Assembly: GCA_000310025.1 (NCBI GenBank)
Contig: FN649753.1
Location: 861,214 to 925,213 of the forward strand
Source: Ectocarpus siliculosus
Taxonomy: Eukaryota > Sar > Phaeophyceae > Ectocarpales > Ectocarpaceae
Direction of reading: 5' to 3'
Length of the DNA stretch: 64,000 nt
The number at the start of each line of letters is the position of its first letter. The first letter of the stretch is position 1. The notes under the pieces are model-generated. The model worked only from the letters and a program-made list of their open reading frames with translations. It was not told the DNA's origin and made no database searches. This document shows, piece by piece, positions 54,701 through 64,000 of this stretch. The position numbers and the translations under genes were made by a program.

Positions 54701-56900
54701 ACCCCCCATCCCCGAAATAAATGTCTTACGACACCTGCATATCTACTCCCACAACCAATGATTTTTGGGAAAAGTTTGGCGGGGACGTTACACCTTGTAC
54801 ATGTCCCAACCCAACCAACTTTTTTCGAAAGCCAAACTTGCACGTCCGACCATACTGTGCTCGAAATTGCAGCCGTGCTATTCAGGACAGAAAACAAGCC
54901 TCGTCCTGTTGCGGCAGCTCATTTCCTGAGTATACCACACCCCCCAAAATTCGCCAGTCTTCGCATTGTTCGCACGCGTGTATTTGGCTCTGCGTAGAAA
55001 CACACACACAGACGGGGGGTTCGTTTACAGCCAACCACCCCGGTCGGCGCAAGGTTCCAGGAAAAAAATGGGCATTTTGAACGCCACGCCTTTTGTCGCC
55101 AACGACATGGCGGCCTTGACAAAAGTCAGAGCCCTGCTGTACGGAGGGCTTATCACCACCCACTCAGGCCTTTTCCCAGAGTAAGCTGCGAGAAAGTTTT
55201 CCGGGAATAACTCCAAGCTTGCGTCGAGGTTGGTATCCGCTGGGCGCCTGTTATCGAGAACAAGAGCAAAAAAAAAATCAGCGATCGCGCACATGATACG
55301 GAAAATAAAACCATGTGACAGAATGTTGCCGTTTCGCCAAACGTGTGAGACTCTCCCTATTCAATAAAGACACCCACTGGGTTTACAATAGCAACGGTTA
55401 TGTTCGAGAAGGATGCCCCCCATACGTGCTACAAGGACTGTGGCCCGTGCCTGTCAAAATTTCACACGACCTTGTGCGGTTGAGGCCATGCGGTACGGAA
55501 TCTGTCTGTCAACCGTAGATTTTAGCTTTGCACATCGGACCACTTGGGACATATGGCAACAGCTATGACTAAAAACTAACCCATGAAACATCTAGTCCCA
55601 ACGGTTATTAACGTCGGGGGTTAAGAACAACCCGGAGCGAACTCACTTAAAAGAGCGGGGCGAAATTTTTGTATCCATGAAAAACGCGTGGCATTCGCTT
55701 TTGTATTACTCGGTACCTGCGGCACAACGTGATGTTCACGTGCCACGTCGGGCCTGAACAGGACCTACCATCAGGACAAGTATGATTTTCACATTTGAAT
55801 TGCCGCCGGGAGGTTCTTTGTCGGCTGCCCCCTGTGTTTTCTGAACATCATTGTGCAAGGAATTTCTCCTGCTGCTGGGTACTTTCAAGCAAAACTCACA
55901 CACAAGTACAACGCCCTTACCCCGAGCTCACGTCGTTCGTGAGAATCTCGCACGTGGATCGAAGACGGGTCGCGACGGCGTCCGTGGGCCCACCGCACAT
56001 GTCCAAAACGCATCCCGTGATATCCACAGCACCCAGCAAAGCATCCACCGCCTCAGGCGAAGTGCAGCACCTATTCAAGCCATCGACACCTCAAGTGCGT
56101 TTGTGGTTCAGGAGCAGTCCTCTAACCCTTGGCATGACCAGGCGTCCGAGCTGCCTTGCGCGCTCGCCGGTCTTTACTCCGGTCCTTGCTAGCCCTTTGC
56201 TCGTGCTTTTTGTACAGCTGCAGCAAGCAAGCAGGACGTTTACACAGTATGAGGGCGCTGACGCCTGAATTCCCCTCCTCCAAGGCCGGAAACTGGTTTA
56301 CGATGCCGACCTCCTCTACGAAAGCCCGGACTTAGATGCTGGTCCTTGGCCGCATGTGTCGGAAGGCAGAAGCTTCTCCTTCGCGGAGGCATGCGGTACA
56401 ATGGGTCCCAGTTGCCGACATAGGAATACAACCTGTTCAGAATCGGAAAACACAAAACCGAGAGTGGTTAGACAAACGAAAGAGCATTTGAAGAGTTGTA
56501 AAGACTGCAGCTCATCACTTCATAGCTTGTGCGGCCGCAGCGGCAGCACAGACTCACGACCGGCCGTAGCAGCTGCGTCGGTTGAGGAAGTTCCGCCGCG
56601 TTTTGAGGCACCGGCGCGCGAAGGTCTGTTTCGGCTTTCACGAAGCTGGTCCGCAATTCTAGAAACGATATATTTGGTCTATGCTTATCAAACACTCCAG
56701 TCTCCGAGCGCTGTTCCATTTGGTCAACTTTACGGGGGGTCAACCTGTCGTCAAAGTTCGCCTCCCAGAGCGGCGGAACAACGGTGCGTAAAACAGGCCG
56801 CCAGACGACTTTAGGTCTACGACTCGGTTTTCTCCCACCCAAGCAAACCCATATCATACAAAATGACTCTCACATGTACTATGTGACCTTCTTGAACATG
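51700..56900. other. Decayed retroelement-like debris
   Basis: A patchwork of short frames on both strands. Two pieces can be tentatively named: an RNase H-like piece near 53690-53800 (+) similar in pattern to Ty3/gypsy-type retrotransposons, and a DNA adenine methyltransferase-like piece (55025-55294, -). Both are clearly broken with multiple breaks. Ends, terminal repeats and age could not be determined, and the pieces need not belong to one element. Confidence 0.35.
55025..55294 (-). pseudogene. Adenine methyltransferase-like domain fragment (fossil, element-borne)
   Basis: The frame holds EWVVISPPYSRALTFVKAA, which has the SPPY form of the N6-adenine methyltransferase catalytic motif, and then MPIFFLEPCADRG, a pattern seen in methyltransferase domains carried by some retroelements (DIRS-type) and phages. 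It is a fragment with no complete gene around it. Assignment is by motif only. Confidence 0.4.
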
Positions 56901-57215
56901 TTGCCCAGTTTCGTCTCCATCCTCCAGCTGAGCGTCGAGTACTGGCGTGCTGAAAAAGCAGTGTCGACGAGGCAACCCCCATGCACGCAGAGTGGGCTCC
57001 GCAGAAGTTGTATTTTGCGCATGGTACCTGATCTCTGTTCAGGCCTATATTTTTTCGTTTTCTTATGGGAGCAACACGTGTGTGCTGGTCCCAGAAAGTG
57101 GCTGCTGTGGTCCGGGAAAATCAGTACAAGCAGTATAGGTGTCCCGATACAATATAGTGCCGGTATTTTCTTTTTCTATTCTTTTTTTTTTTGTCTTCAC
57201 TTCGAATCAGCGTAT

Positions 57216-57412
57216 CGTTGTTGTTGTTGTTGTCTTCACATTAAAAACCTTTCCGATCTCTCTCTACCCAGTACCTTCGTATGTCCGTACTGATTCAACA
57301 CTCGACGCGGTCGATTCCTGTGGTCGCAGGTTAACTTACCCTAAAAAGGTACACTCAAGTAAACTGGCCCCGAGGGGTCCGCAAGTCAATAGAAATCAAC
57401 GACAGATATTCT
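57216..57412 (-). repeat. Retroposon-like repeat with (CAA)n tail, copy B
   Basis: Reverse-oriented copy of 19252-19472, about 90% similar by eye and ending in the same AATGTGAAGACAACAACAAC tail. See copy A. Confidence 0.75.
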
Positions 57413-57517
57413 AGAAACCTCCACTCCCTCTGCGCGCTATGCGAGGTATCAACTGAGACTAGGAGTCACTGTCATGGGCCGGAGAGAAAGAGGTACCCCC
57501 TTGGTTCAATCTTGGTA

Positions 57518-59303
57518 CAGTCGTGGGCCTGGTTTAGCGGTTCCCTGTTTAGCGGGATGCCCTGAATAGCGGTTATAAAATCTCGTGACACGGCTGCACC
57601 CCGGTTTAGCGGTCAACCGCTAAACCGGTCGTGCCCTCAATAGCGGTTATTTGACATGTTTTCAGCCACCAATAGCGGTTATCGGTTCAATTTTTGCGGG
57701 GACCTGCATGTAGTGCGCGCTTCGCTTGCACATACTCACAGCACAGCGACTTGGTCAGCCTGTTAGCAGGTCGATGCTCATAATAAATAGGACACAGCGA
57801 GACACACACACATACACCAAACGACGCAGGGCCAGAGAAGAATCGCCGAAAAATAGCTGAAGAAACGACGATGAGAGTGATGGTGGCGAAAGCAAGGAGG
57901 ATGATGGTGAAAACACTCCAAAACGAACTCGAGTGCAAGGTGGCAGTTTTCCTCTGTTGCTACCTACCGTGTCTGTCCTTACTTCGGGTATAGCTTTTAC
58001 CTGCACCATGCCGCCCCCTCACGAGGTCCCAGTTAATGACATATAGAAGTGTTCTGTGTTTTCAACCACGTTGAGACTGACCACGACGTCTTTTCATTGG
58101 TCAGCCGGTTAGCGGGTTCGATACTAATAATCAAGACACACTCCATGCGGCGCGTGGATGGAGAACTGTGCAAGCTTCTAGATGCGGCACGAGTCCAAGC
58201 GGCACGCATGATTGTAAAGGTTGCTGTGGTGGCCGCATACACGGCATGTGTGTGGGGAGGTGGAGGTTCCGGATGAGAACGAGATGCAACCGGCGTACAA
58301 CCAAGAAGGCGCAGAGTTCCCCTCACTTCTCAAATCCGCCCAAGCGCCAAGAGGTGTAAGGTGGCTTTCTAGCACCAGGAGCGCGTAAAGAAACAACTCG
58401 CGCTGCAGCTACACGACAACAGCCCCACACGCGGCTCTACTTTGGCTAGAATCTCGGGGTTTTGAAGCTTCTTGACCAGAAGGTAGCGCACGCAGAAATA
58501 GTGCGCACAGGAAGAGATCGCCGAAGCTTTGCGTAAAAGGGCGCGAATGACGAGGTTGTTGAAAGTTTTCCGGTACGTACATAGAGGGGGGCCTAATCCC
58601 TCCGACGACGACACGACGACCTAGAGCTAGGGCTAGATACCACCGCACAATTTGACGGAGCGAAGGGCAGGGGGGTGATGTCGCCACCACCACACTCGGA
58701 GGTATCATCGGATTTTGACCAGCGTGGAGAGCGCGGAGTCGTGTGGTGCAAGCGAAGCAGCACACTATTTCGCAAGGCAAAAATGGCGTTCCTCGCAGCG
58801 CACGCCGCTCCTCCAGCGCGCAAGGCAGATACCAGAGAGATTGCTTTGGGTGAAGAATGATCGATACGCGACACATGGCAGAAATGAGATGCTCAAGCAC
58901 GTGGTTGATTGCCATTGCGTTGTCACAAGTTTGTCTCATCACCTACTTCACTTCGTTAGAGACGCGAACGATTTTCCAGTCTTGATGAGGGGCATACAGT
59001 CCAGAAGGGAGAGTAACCTTCGTGCTTTGGCGAATTAAAATGCATTGCGGCGTTGTCCTTCATTGGCTCGTTCGGCACCTTCGTATGACTGCTGCAATGA
59101 TACGCATGGCCCTATCAATATCAGCTCTCCACGCTGTTATTGTAGGGCAAAAATGGGCTTTTTCCCGGTTTGGCGGTTCATGACGGCTATTAAGCCTCCC
59201 GGTTTAGCGGATAATGACCGCTAAAGTGGTTTTGCGGCGATGCCCTGAATAGCGGTTATGAAAATTCGTGACACTATGGACCGCTAAACCGGGCCCACGA
59301 CTG
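57518..59303. mobile_element. Pogo-like (Tc1/mariner superfamily) non-autonomous element
   Basis: 1,786 bp. The ends read CAGTCGTGGGCCTGGTTTAG (left) and, on the complement, CAGTCGTGGGCCCGGTTTAG (right), flanked by TA on both sides (57516-57517 and 59304-59305). CAGT ends, a TA duplication and repeated TAGCGGTTAT-type motifs fit pogo-like elements. A sub-terminal block (GATGCCCTGAATAGCGGTTA and following GTGACAC) occurs in direct orientation near both ends. Inside, a ~50-bp block (GGTCAGCC...TTAGC) is repeated at about 57750 and 58090. No DDE transposase frame was recognised, so it probably depends on a relative. Confidence 0.75.
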
Positions 59304-59623
59304 TACTTCACAACGCAAGCAGAGACAAGGCCATCTGGCACAGAAAAAGAGAGAAAAAATAGAATAAAAAGGAAACAGTAAGAAAAAGAGAAAATAAAAT
59401 GAAAATAAAATGAAAAAGAGCGAGGACAAAAAGGGACCAGACCGAAAATAACAAGAAATAAGACGCAGAAACAGGCACATGATGGAGAGACCACTAACGA
59501 ACAAGCAAACACGCAAACATGGCCACCAACAAGCGATACATTGTAATGGTACGTCATCACTACTGGAGGGTTGGTGCAATGGTGCAGCGTTGGGGGTGGG
59601 GGGGGGAATTGGCTAGAAGAAAT
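59304..59623. other. Junction between the pogo-like element and the LINE
   Basis: A-rich, K/R-type low complexity on the + strand (59335-59430). It includes the presumed 3' UTR of the minus-strand LINE. No clear poly-A/T tail or target duplication marks the LINE 3' end. Confidence 0.4.
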
Positions 59624-62362
59624 TCAATCCGGCACGCATCGTGCCACTCGGTCCGTCTCTTCTTGTTTGCTTTCTTCCCTCGCCGTCTCGTCCGTCTCTT
59701 GCCCCCCTCCCGCCCCATTGGTTGTTGGCTTGTGGTTTCGTTTGAGAGCTCGTTGTCGGCTGGCCTCTTCTTCCTTCTCGTGCCAGGAGGTCATGAACCT
59801 CTCAGCTCCCTGCAGCACCGCCGCATGCCAGGGTACTCCCCCCTCCACCTTCGCGACTTCCGTCCACTTTAATTTCGGTGCCGTGTCTTTCGGTACGGGG
59901 ATTCCGAGACAACATGGCTCGGTTTTTGTATGTCCGTGGTCGGCCCCAAAAGCCTTCAGGTCGTTGAGCACACACTTCGGCCAGTTCTGTTCCTGTCCCC
60001 CCCTACGTGGCTTCTCCCCCCCCGCCAGCTCGCCGAGCATCAGTCGTTTCGGGAGTCGCCCGTCCGGCTGCCTTGCCAGCGCTCCCGCGAACAGTAGGCG
60101 TCGTTGTCGGATCGTGGCTTCAACGCTCTGGCATTCGACCCTCTTCAGCATCTGGGCGTAAGAGAGCTGCCTGTAGGTGTCTTTCTTGCGCTTGTACCCG
60201 ATAACTCGAAGGAGTAGTCGGTGGTGTGTCGACCGCAATGTCTGATAGTGGCCGCTGAGTGGTGACCATGTCATGCAGCCGTACAGCAGTGCCTCCATCG
60301 CCTCCGCCTGGAGGAAGCGGATCTTGAGTCGGAATGGCGCTTTCGGTCTGTCGAAGAGCTCCTGGCCATATCGCCTGAGGCACGCCCACGCTCTTCTGCT
60401 CCTGTAGTTGATCTCCCGGGTGAGGTCGCCATGTTCGTTGACGAGGCCACCGAGGTACCGGAACTCGGTCGTCTGGGCGTATTTCTGTCCCGCGGCTTCG
60501 ATGGTCAGCGGTGCAGGCGGGGGGGGCTGTGATGTTGTAGTCGACTTGTCCTTCAAGCGCATCAGGAGCGTCTCCGTCTTCTTCTCCGACACCGTTAGCC
60601 CGAACTCTCCGAACACCTCAACAATGATGGTCATCATTCTCGCCAGTCCTTCTGCAGACCTCGATGCGACGCCGGCATCATCGGCATACAGCATCCCCCA
60701 TACTGCCCTCCGTACTCGGTCAAGGGGTGTCTCCTCCCCCCCCCCCGCTTCCGTCTTCCCCTCCTCCAAGCACACCAGGTTCCGCAGAACAACAATATCC
60801 TCGCTGAATCGGATAACGGCGACCTCGAGGACCTCGGCGAAGAAGGTGATGAACAGGAGTGGGGATAGCACACATCCTTGTCGCACGCCCTGTGTGACGA
60901 AGAACCAGTCCGATAGTTCTCCGTCGTCCATGCGCACCCGGGCCCGCATTCCATCGTGGAATTGGCGGATGACTTTGATTAGCTTCGCGGGAATCCCGGC
61001 CCTGGCCAGCACCTTCCATAGCATCTCTCGGTCCACCGAATCATCCGCCTTCTTCAAGTCGACGAAGCACATATAGAGCGGTATTTTCTTTCTCCGCCCC
61101 AGCTCCTGGAGGCGGCGCACGACGAACAGCATGTCGACGGTGGATCGCCCGGGTCGAAATCCGCACTGTTCCTCCGGGAGGATGTTGTTGGCTTCGCAGA
61201 AGGCGCTTAGACGGTTGGTGATGATCTTGATGGGGACCTTGCCTACGTGAGATAGTAGCGAAATCCCCCTGTAGTTGTTACAGTTGGACCGGTCACCCTT
61301 CTTGTACAGCACCTTGATGGTTGCATCCTTCCACTCTCGCGGGATATCTCCTCCGTTCCACACCTTGACGAGGATGGTATGGAGGTGTCTCAGGACAACG
61401 GATTCGTCGTCATCGATCTTGAGCAACTCGGCAGGGAGGGAGTCATGGCCGGGTGCCTTCCAGTTCTTGAGGCCTTTCGCTGCCCGTGCCACCTCCTCGA
61501 GGTCTGGCACCTCTCCCAACCGTTGAGTGTCACGTGTCGCTGGCCGCTGCGTCACTCGTTCGATGATGTCTGGGTTCAGGGTGGGGGATTTGGTGTTGAG
61601 TAGGGTGCTGAAGAATCTCGCCCATCGTTGGAGGATGTCGTCCCTGTTCCGGAGCAACACGCCGTTCTCATCCGCGACGAACTGCTGTCCCCCCGCTGGT
61701 CTCCCGCTGAGGCCCACTGATCTCTTGAGGTGTTGGTACAGTCCTCTCATGTCGCGATCTTTGTAGATTGCTTCGAGTTCAGTCACATATCCGTCCAGGT
61801 GGGCATAAATGCCCGTTTCGACTGCTGTAGCCGCTCCCTTACACGCTGCTTTGAGAGCTCTCCACGTTGCTGAGTTCCAGTTGCCCCTCATCGCCCGGCG
61901 CGCTTCCCGCCGTTTGGTAAGGGCCTGCTCCAGCGCTACTCTCGTCGCTGGGGTCTCACACCACTCCTGTGTGCGGCGTCTCCGCGGTTCCTCCCCTAGG
62001 GTCGTCCGCGCTGCTTCGAGGAGAGCATTGGTAAAGTCGGTCGCCAATTCCGCGGCGGTGGTTGTTCGTTCGTCCAGTCGTGTGTCGAGGTTGAGGAGGA
62101 ACAGATTAGTCACCGCACACCGTGCTGCTTCGAACTGCAATTCCCGTCGGTTGAATTGCTGCTGTTTCGGTTCAGTCCGGACTGCACGGTTGTGGGCAAG
62201 CCTGCCACCAAGGTTGACGGTGGCTACTACCATATTGTGGTCTGAGTCTGCTTTGACTGGGCGAACCGGCTGGCGTATGTGTCCAGGCGATTTGACCGGC
62301 ACTACACCGGGCCGGGCACCGGCACTATTCAGAATTGTGCCTGAATAGTGCCAAACCGGCAC
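59624..62362 (-). CDS. LINE (non-LTR retrotransposon) reverse transcriptase, 912 codons open, 5'-truncated
   Basis: Reverse transcriptase of a LINE, which copies its RNA at a nicked target. The reverse transcriptase spans about residues 295-610: [16 protein letters not shown], then [32 protein letters not shown], motif [29 protein letters not shown] and the catalytic YADD at 559-562. The usual KAYD/KAFD of motif A reads KADD here. [12 protein letters not shown] at about 40-51 looks like the last strand of an AP-type endonuclease, the rest of which is missing, so the copy is truncated at its 5' end. The first ~35 codons derive from adjoining inverted-repeat DNA and not from the LINE. The C-terminal region ([20 protein letters not shown]) is typical of such ORF2 proteins. 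Long openness suggests a recent insertion. Confidence 0.92.
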   Translation of the reverse strand: MPVWHYSGTILNSAGARPGVVPVKSPGHIRQPVRPVKADSDHNMVVATVNLGGRLAHNRAVRTEPKQQQFNRRELQFEAARCAVTNLFLLNLDTRLDERTTTAAELATDFTNALLEAARTTLGEEPRRRRTQEWCETPATRVALEQALTKRREARRAMRGNWNSATWRALKAACKGAATAVETGIYAHLDGYVTELEAIYKDRDMRGLYQHLKRSVGLSGRPAGGQQFVADENGVLLRNRDDILQRWARFFSTLLNTKSPTLNPDIIERVTQRPATRDTQRLGEVPDLEEVARAAKGLKNWKAPGHDSLPAELLKIDDDESVVLRHLHTILVKVWNGGDIPREWKDATIKVLYKKGDRSNCNNYRGISLLSHVGKVPIKIITNRLSAFCEANNILPEEQCGFRPGRSTVDMLFVVRRLQELGRRKKIPLYMCFVDLKKADDSVDREMLWKVLARAGIPAKLIKVIRQFHDGMRARVRMDDGELSDWFFVTQGVRQGCVLSPLLFITFFAEVLEVAVIRFSEDIVVLRNLVCLEEGKTEAGGGEETPLDRVRRAVWGMLYADDAGVASRSAEGLARMMTIIVEVFGEFGLTVSEKKTETLLMRLKDKSTTTSQPPPPAPLTIEAAGQKYAQTTEFRYLGGLVNEHGDLTREINYRSRRAWACLRRYGQELFDRPKAPFRLKIRFLQAEAMEALLYGCMTWSPLSGHYQTLRSTHHRLLLRVIGYKRKKDTYRQLSYAQMLKRVECQSVEATIRQRRLLFAGALARQPDGRLPKRLMLGELAGGEKPRRGGQEQNWPKCVLNDLKAFGADHGHTKTEPCCLGIPVPKDTAPKLKWTEVAKVEGGVPWHAAVLQGAERFMTSWHEKEEEASRQRALKRNHKPTTNGAGGGQETDETAREESKQEETDRVARCVPD

Positions 62363-63760
62363 TATTCAGGGCCTGAAATTCCCTCTATAGTGCCGGCTTG
62401 GCACTATTCAGGACTGTTCGACTTCAGAGTGCAGCCCTTGCGCTTTGCGAGGCTGACAGAGTACCAAACGAACGGTATTTGGATCAATCGTGAGGTGGGC
62501 GATGGGAGTGGGCTTGATTAAGTTTCGTGAGGCTCTTGGACTGTCGAAAACACGGCGTTGGTCACATAAAAATTAACTTGATTGACCAGATAGATTTGTT
62601 GCACAGCAGTTGTTCTCTTCCCACCTCAGCGCAAGCACTCGCTGGTGAAAAGTTGCTGCTGCCTTTCAACCTTAGACCGTGCTGCCCGATAAAAGTTCAC
62701 CACGCCATCAAACTATTATGTGTTGTATTGCAAGAAGGCCGTAGCACTAATCAGGCAACCTCAACGGCACCCCTCGACAGAGAAAGAAAGACGCTCATGC
62801 ACGCACCCGATGTACATTTGGAAGTAAGACATGGATGGATGTAGTGCTCCTTACATGAGCACACAAAAACAGATGCAACCTACAAAAGGGGTGAAGAAGA
62901 TGACGAACTCCCCTGTTCCTTCGATAAAAAGCTAGAGAGATGACCAAGCCTTCAGAAGCAAGAGAACGGCTGGCCAACCAAAAGACGTCAGTCTCAGTGC
63001 GGTCAAAAACAGAAAGTATTTGTTTCTCCAGGCCGTGAGAGGGTGTCATGGAGGAGACTGAGCAATTCTTAAGATAAGAGATAAAGACAGAGATGGTAGC
63101 AACGGAGAGAGGAGAACTACGTGACTGCCAAGGCTTACTACTTTGAGCACGCGTTCGGGTCGGAGTGTTTTCATCTTCCTTAGAAGTGTTTTATTTACCA
63201 CCACTACTGCTCTTCACTAATGTTTTTCCACTATTTTTCGGGCTTTCATCTCTAGATTCTGCACCCCTGCCGCGTTTGTTGTGAGGAAGGTCGTCTCCCT
63301 CGAAACTCTTGTTGTTCCCCTCAACGCCAGATTTTCCTCCTGCATCATCACTGCTATCCTTGGCTATATTTTCCATATCCTTTGTCTCTACCACCATCTT
63401 CCTTTTCGCTCGCCTCACTACTGAAATCCCAGCCTATTGGTGGAACCTGGTCGATCGGTAAACCGTGACATTTGAAGACGTCACGCTTACCGAGAGAAAC
63501 CGAGCTATACTTCTAGCTCGAAGGAAACCGTCTCCGAATCCTGTTGGCGTGGAAGGCTTGAGGCAAAAAAAGGCTGTGTGGGGGGTGTCAACCGGCACTA
63601 TTGAGGGGTTCGATAGTGCCTGAACCGGCACTACAGCGGGCAGCCCTCAATAGTGCCGGTTTGGCACTATTCAGGCATGTGTCTGTGTCAAGAATTTTTT
63701 TATCGGCACTATACTGGACTTTGGCACTATTCAACCGGCACTATATTGGGACACCTACTG
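62280..63760. mobile_element. Second pogo-like inverted-repeat element (left end damaged)
   Basis: The right end (63590-63760) on the complement starts CAGTAGGTGTCCCAATATAG and is followed by TA at 63761-63762. It is built of repeated CCGGCACTATTCAGG motifs. The same arrangement, inverted, occurs at 62300-62415. The left outermost ~80 bp are not recognisable and the LINE abuts there. Internal DNA has one Lys/Ser-rich frame (63191-63418, -) without a domain. No transposase seen. Confidence 0.6.
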
Positions 63761-63762
63761 TA

Positions 63763-64000
63763 CGGAGTATTATAATTATGCCGGTCAGGGTCGTCGACCG
63801 GTGGGGTACAGGGCCGTATTGTATGCATGTATGCATACAACATGTATTTTTTATCTTGCAAACGTGCATATAGTCAAAGAGACTTCCCGTTCGAGATATA
63901 ACCCACAATGTCGAAAACAGACCATCTCTTCCACAGATAAGAGCCCGTGAGAGATTAGAATGTCCACAAGAGCACCCATTGTTTTTGGGTGGGTCAATTT
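63763..64000. other. Flank with a diverged copy of the CGAGATATACCC repeat
   Basis: 63876-63912 resembles 16388-16421 and 19168-19201. Nothing else recognisable before the window ends. Confidence 0.5.

Noticed and set aside
59624-62348. Several + strand frames of 80-220 codons
   Set aside because: Shadows of the LINE reverse transcriptase on the opposite strand.

Overview
This window reads as nuclear DNA of a multicellular stramenopile, most likely a brown alga (Ectocarpus-like). That is an inference from three things. The host genes are split by many short introns. There is a carbohydrate sulfotransferase of the type brown algae use for sulfated wall polysaccharides. The intergenic DNA is rich in repeats. 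No rRNA, tRNA or CRISPR was found. There are two assembly gaps (12078-12177 and 27826-27855), both next to G-runs, and the sequence at about 12050-12540 looks corrupted.

Host genes, left to right: (1) RAN GTPase, + strand, four exons from 564 to 3588, with its first exon(s) outside the window. (2) A Golgi-type PAPS-dependent carbohydrate sulfotransferase, - strand, about nine exons, 13532 down to 6786. (3) An unrecognised + strand gene, about 20077-24896, with one predicted membrane segment. (4) A His-rich cation diffusion facilitator (zinc-type) transporter, - strand, about twelve exons, 34552 down to about 27364, in which three introns appear to use GC donors.

From 34.6 kb on, the window is mostly mobile DNA. 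A hAT transposon (34623-47640, 8-bp target duplication GGCATCAG) with an open six-exon transposase sits about 70 bp upstream of the transporter start codon. A PIF/Harbinger transposon (39221-47560, TAA target duplication) is nested inside it. The Harbinger carries two convergent genes: an accessory SANT/trihelix-like protein and a DDE transposase whose first two exons each appear to contain one extra G in a G-run.

Elsewhere there is a Mutator-like element with 560-bp inverted repeats (17171-18701, 9-bp target duplication). It is inserted in an older repeat whose empty counterpart survives at 49.9 kb. There are also a pogo-like element (57518-59303, TA duplication), a second pogo-like inverted-repeat block (62.28-63.76 kb), a 5'-truncated LINE with a 912-codon open reading frame (59624-62362), a tailed retroposon-like repeat in three places, and a very short (~60 bp) G-tailed element in three copies, two with 10-12 bp target duplications. 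The 51.7-56.9 kb stretch holds decayed retroelement-like debris.

No single new operon-like system is present. The most interesting material is the nested hAT/Harbinger pair at the transporter promoter, the tiny G-tailed mobile element, the Mutator-like insertion with its in-window empty site, and the GC-AG intron cluster in the transporter gene.
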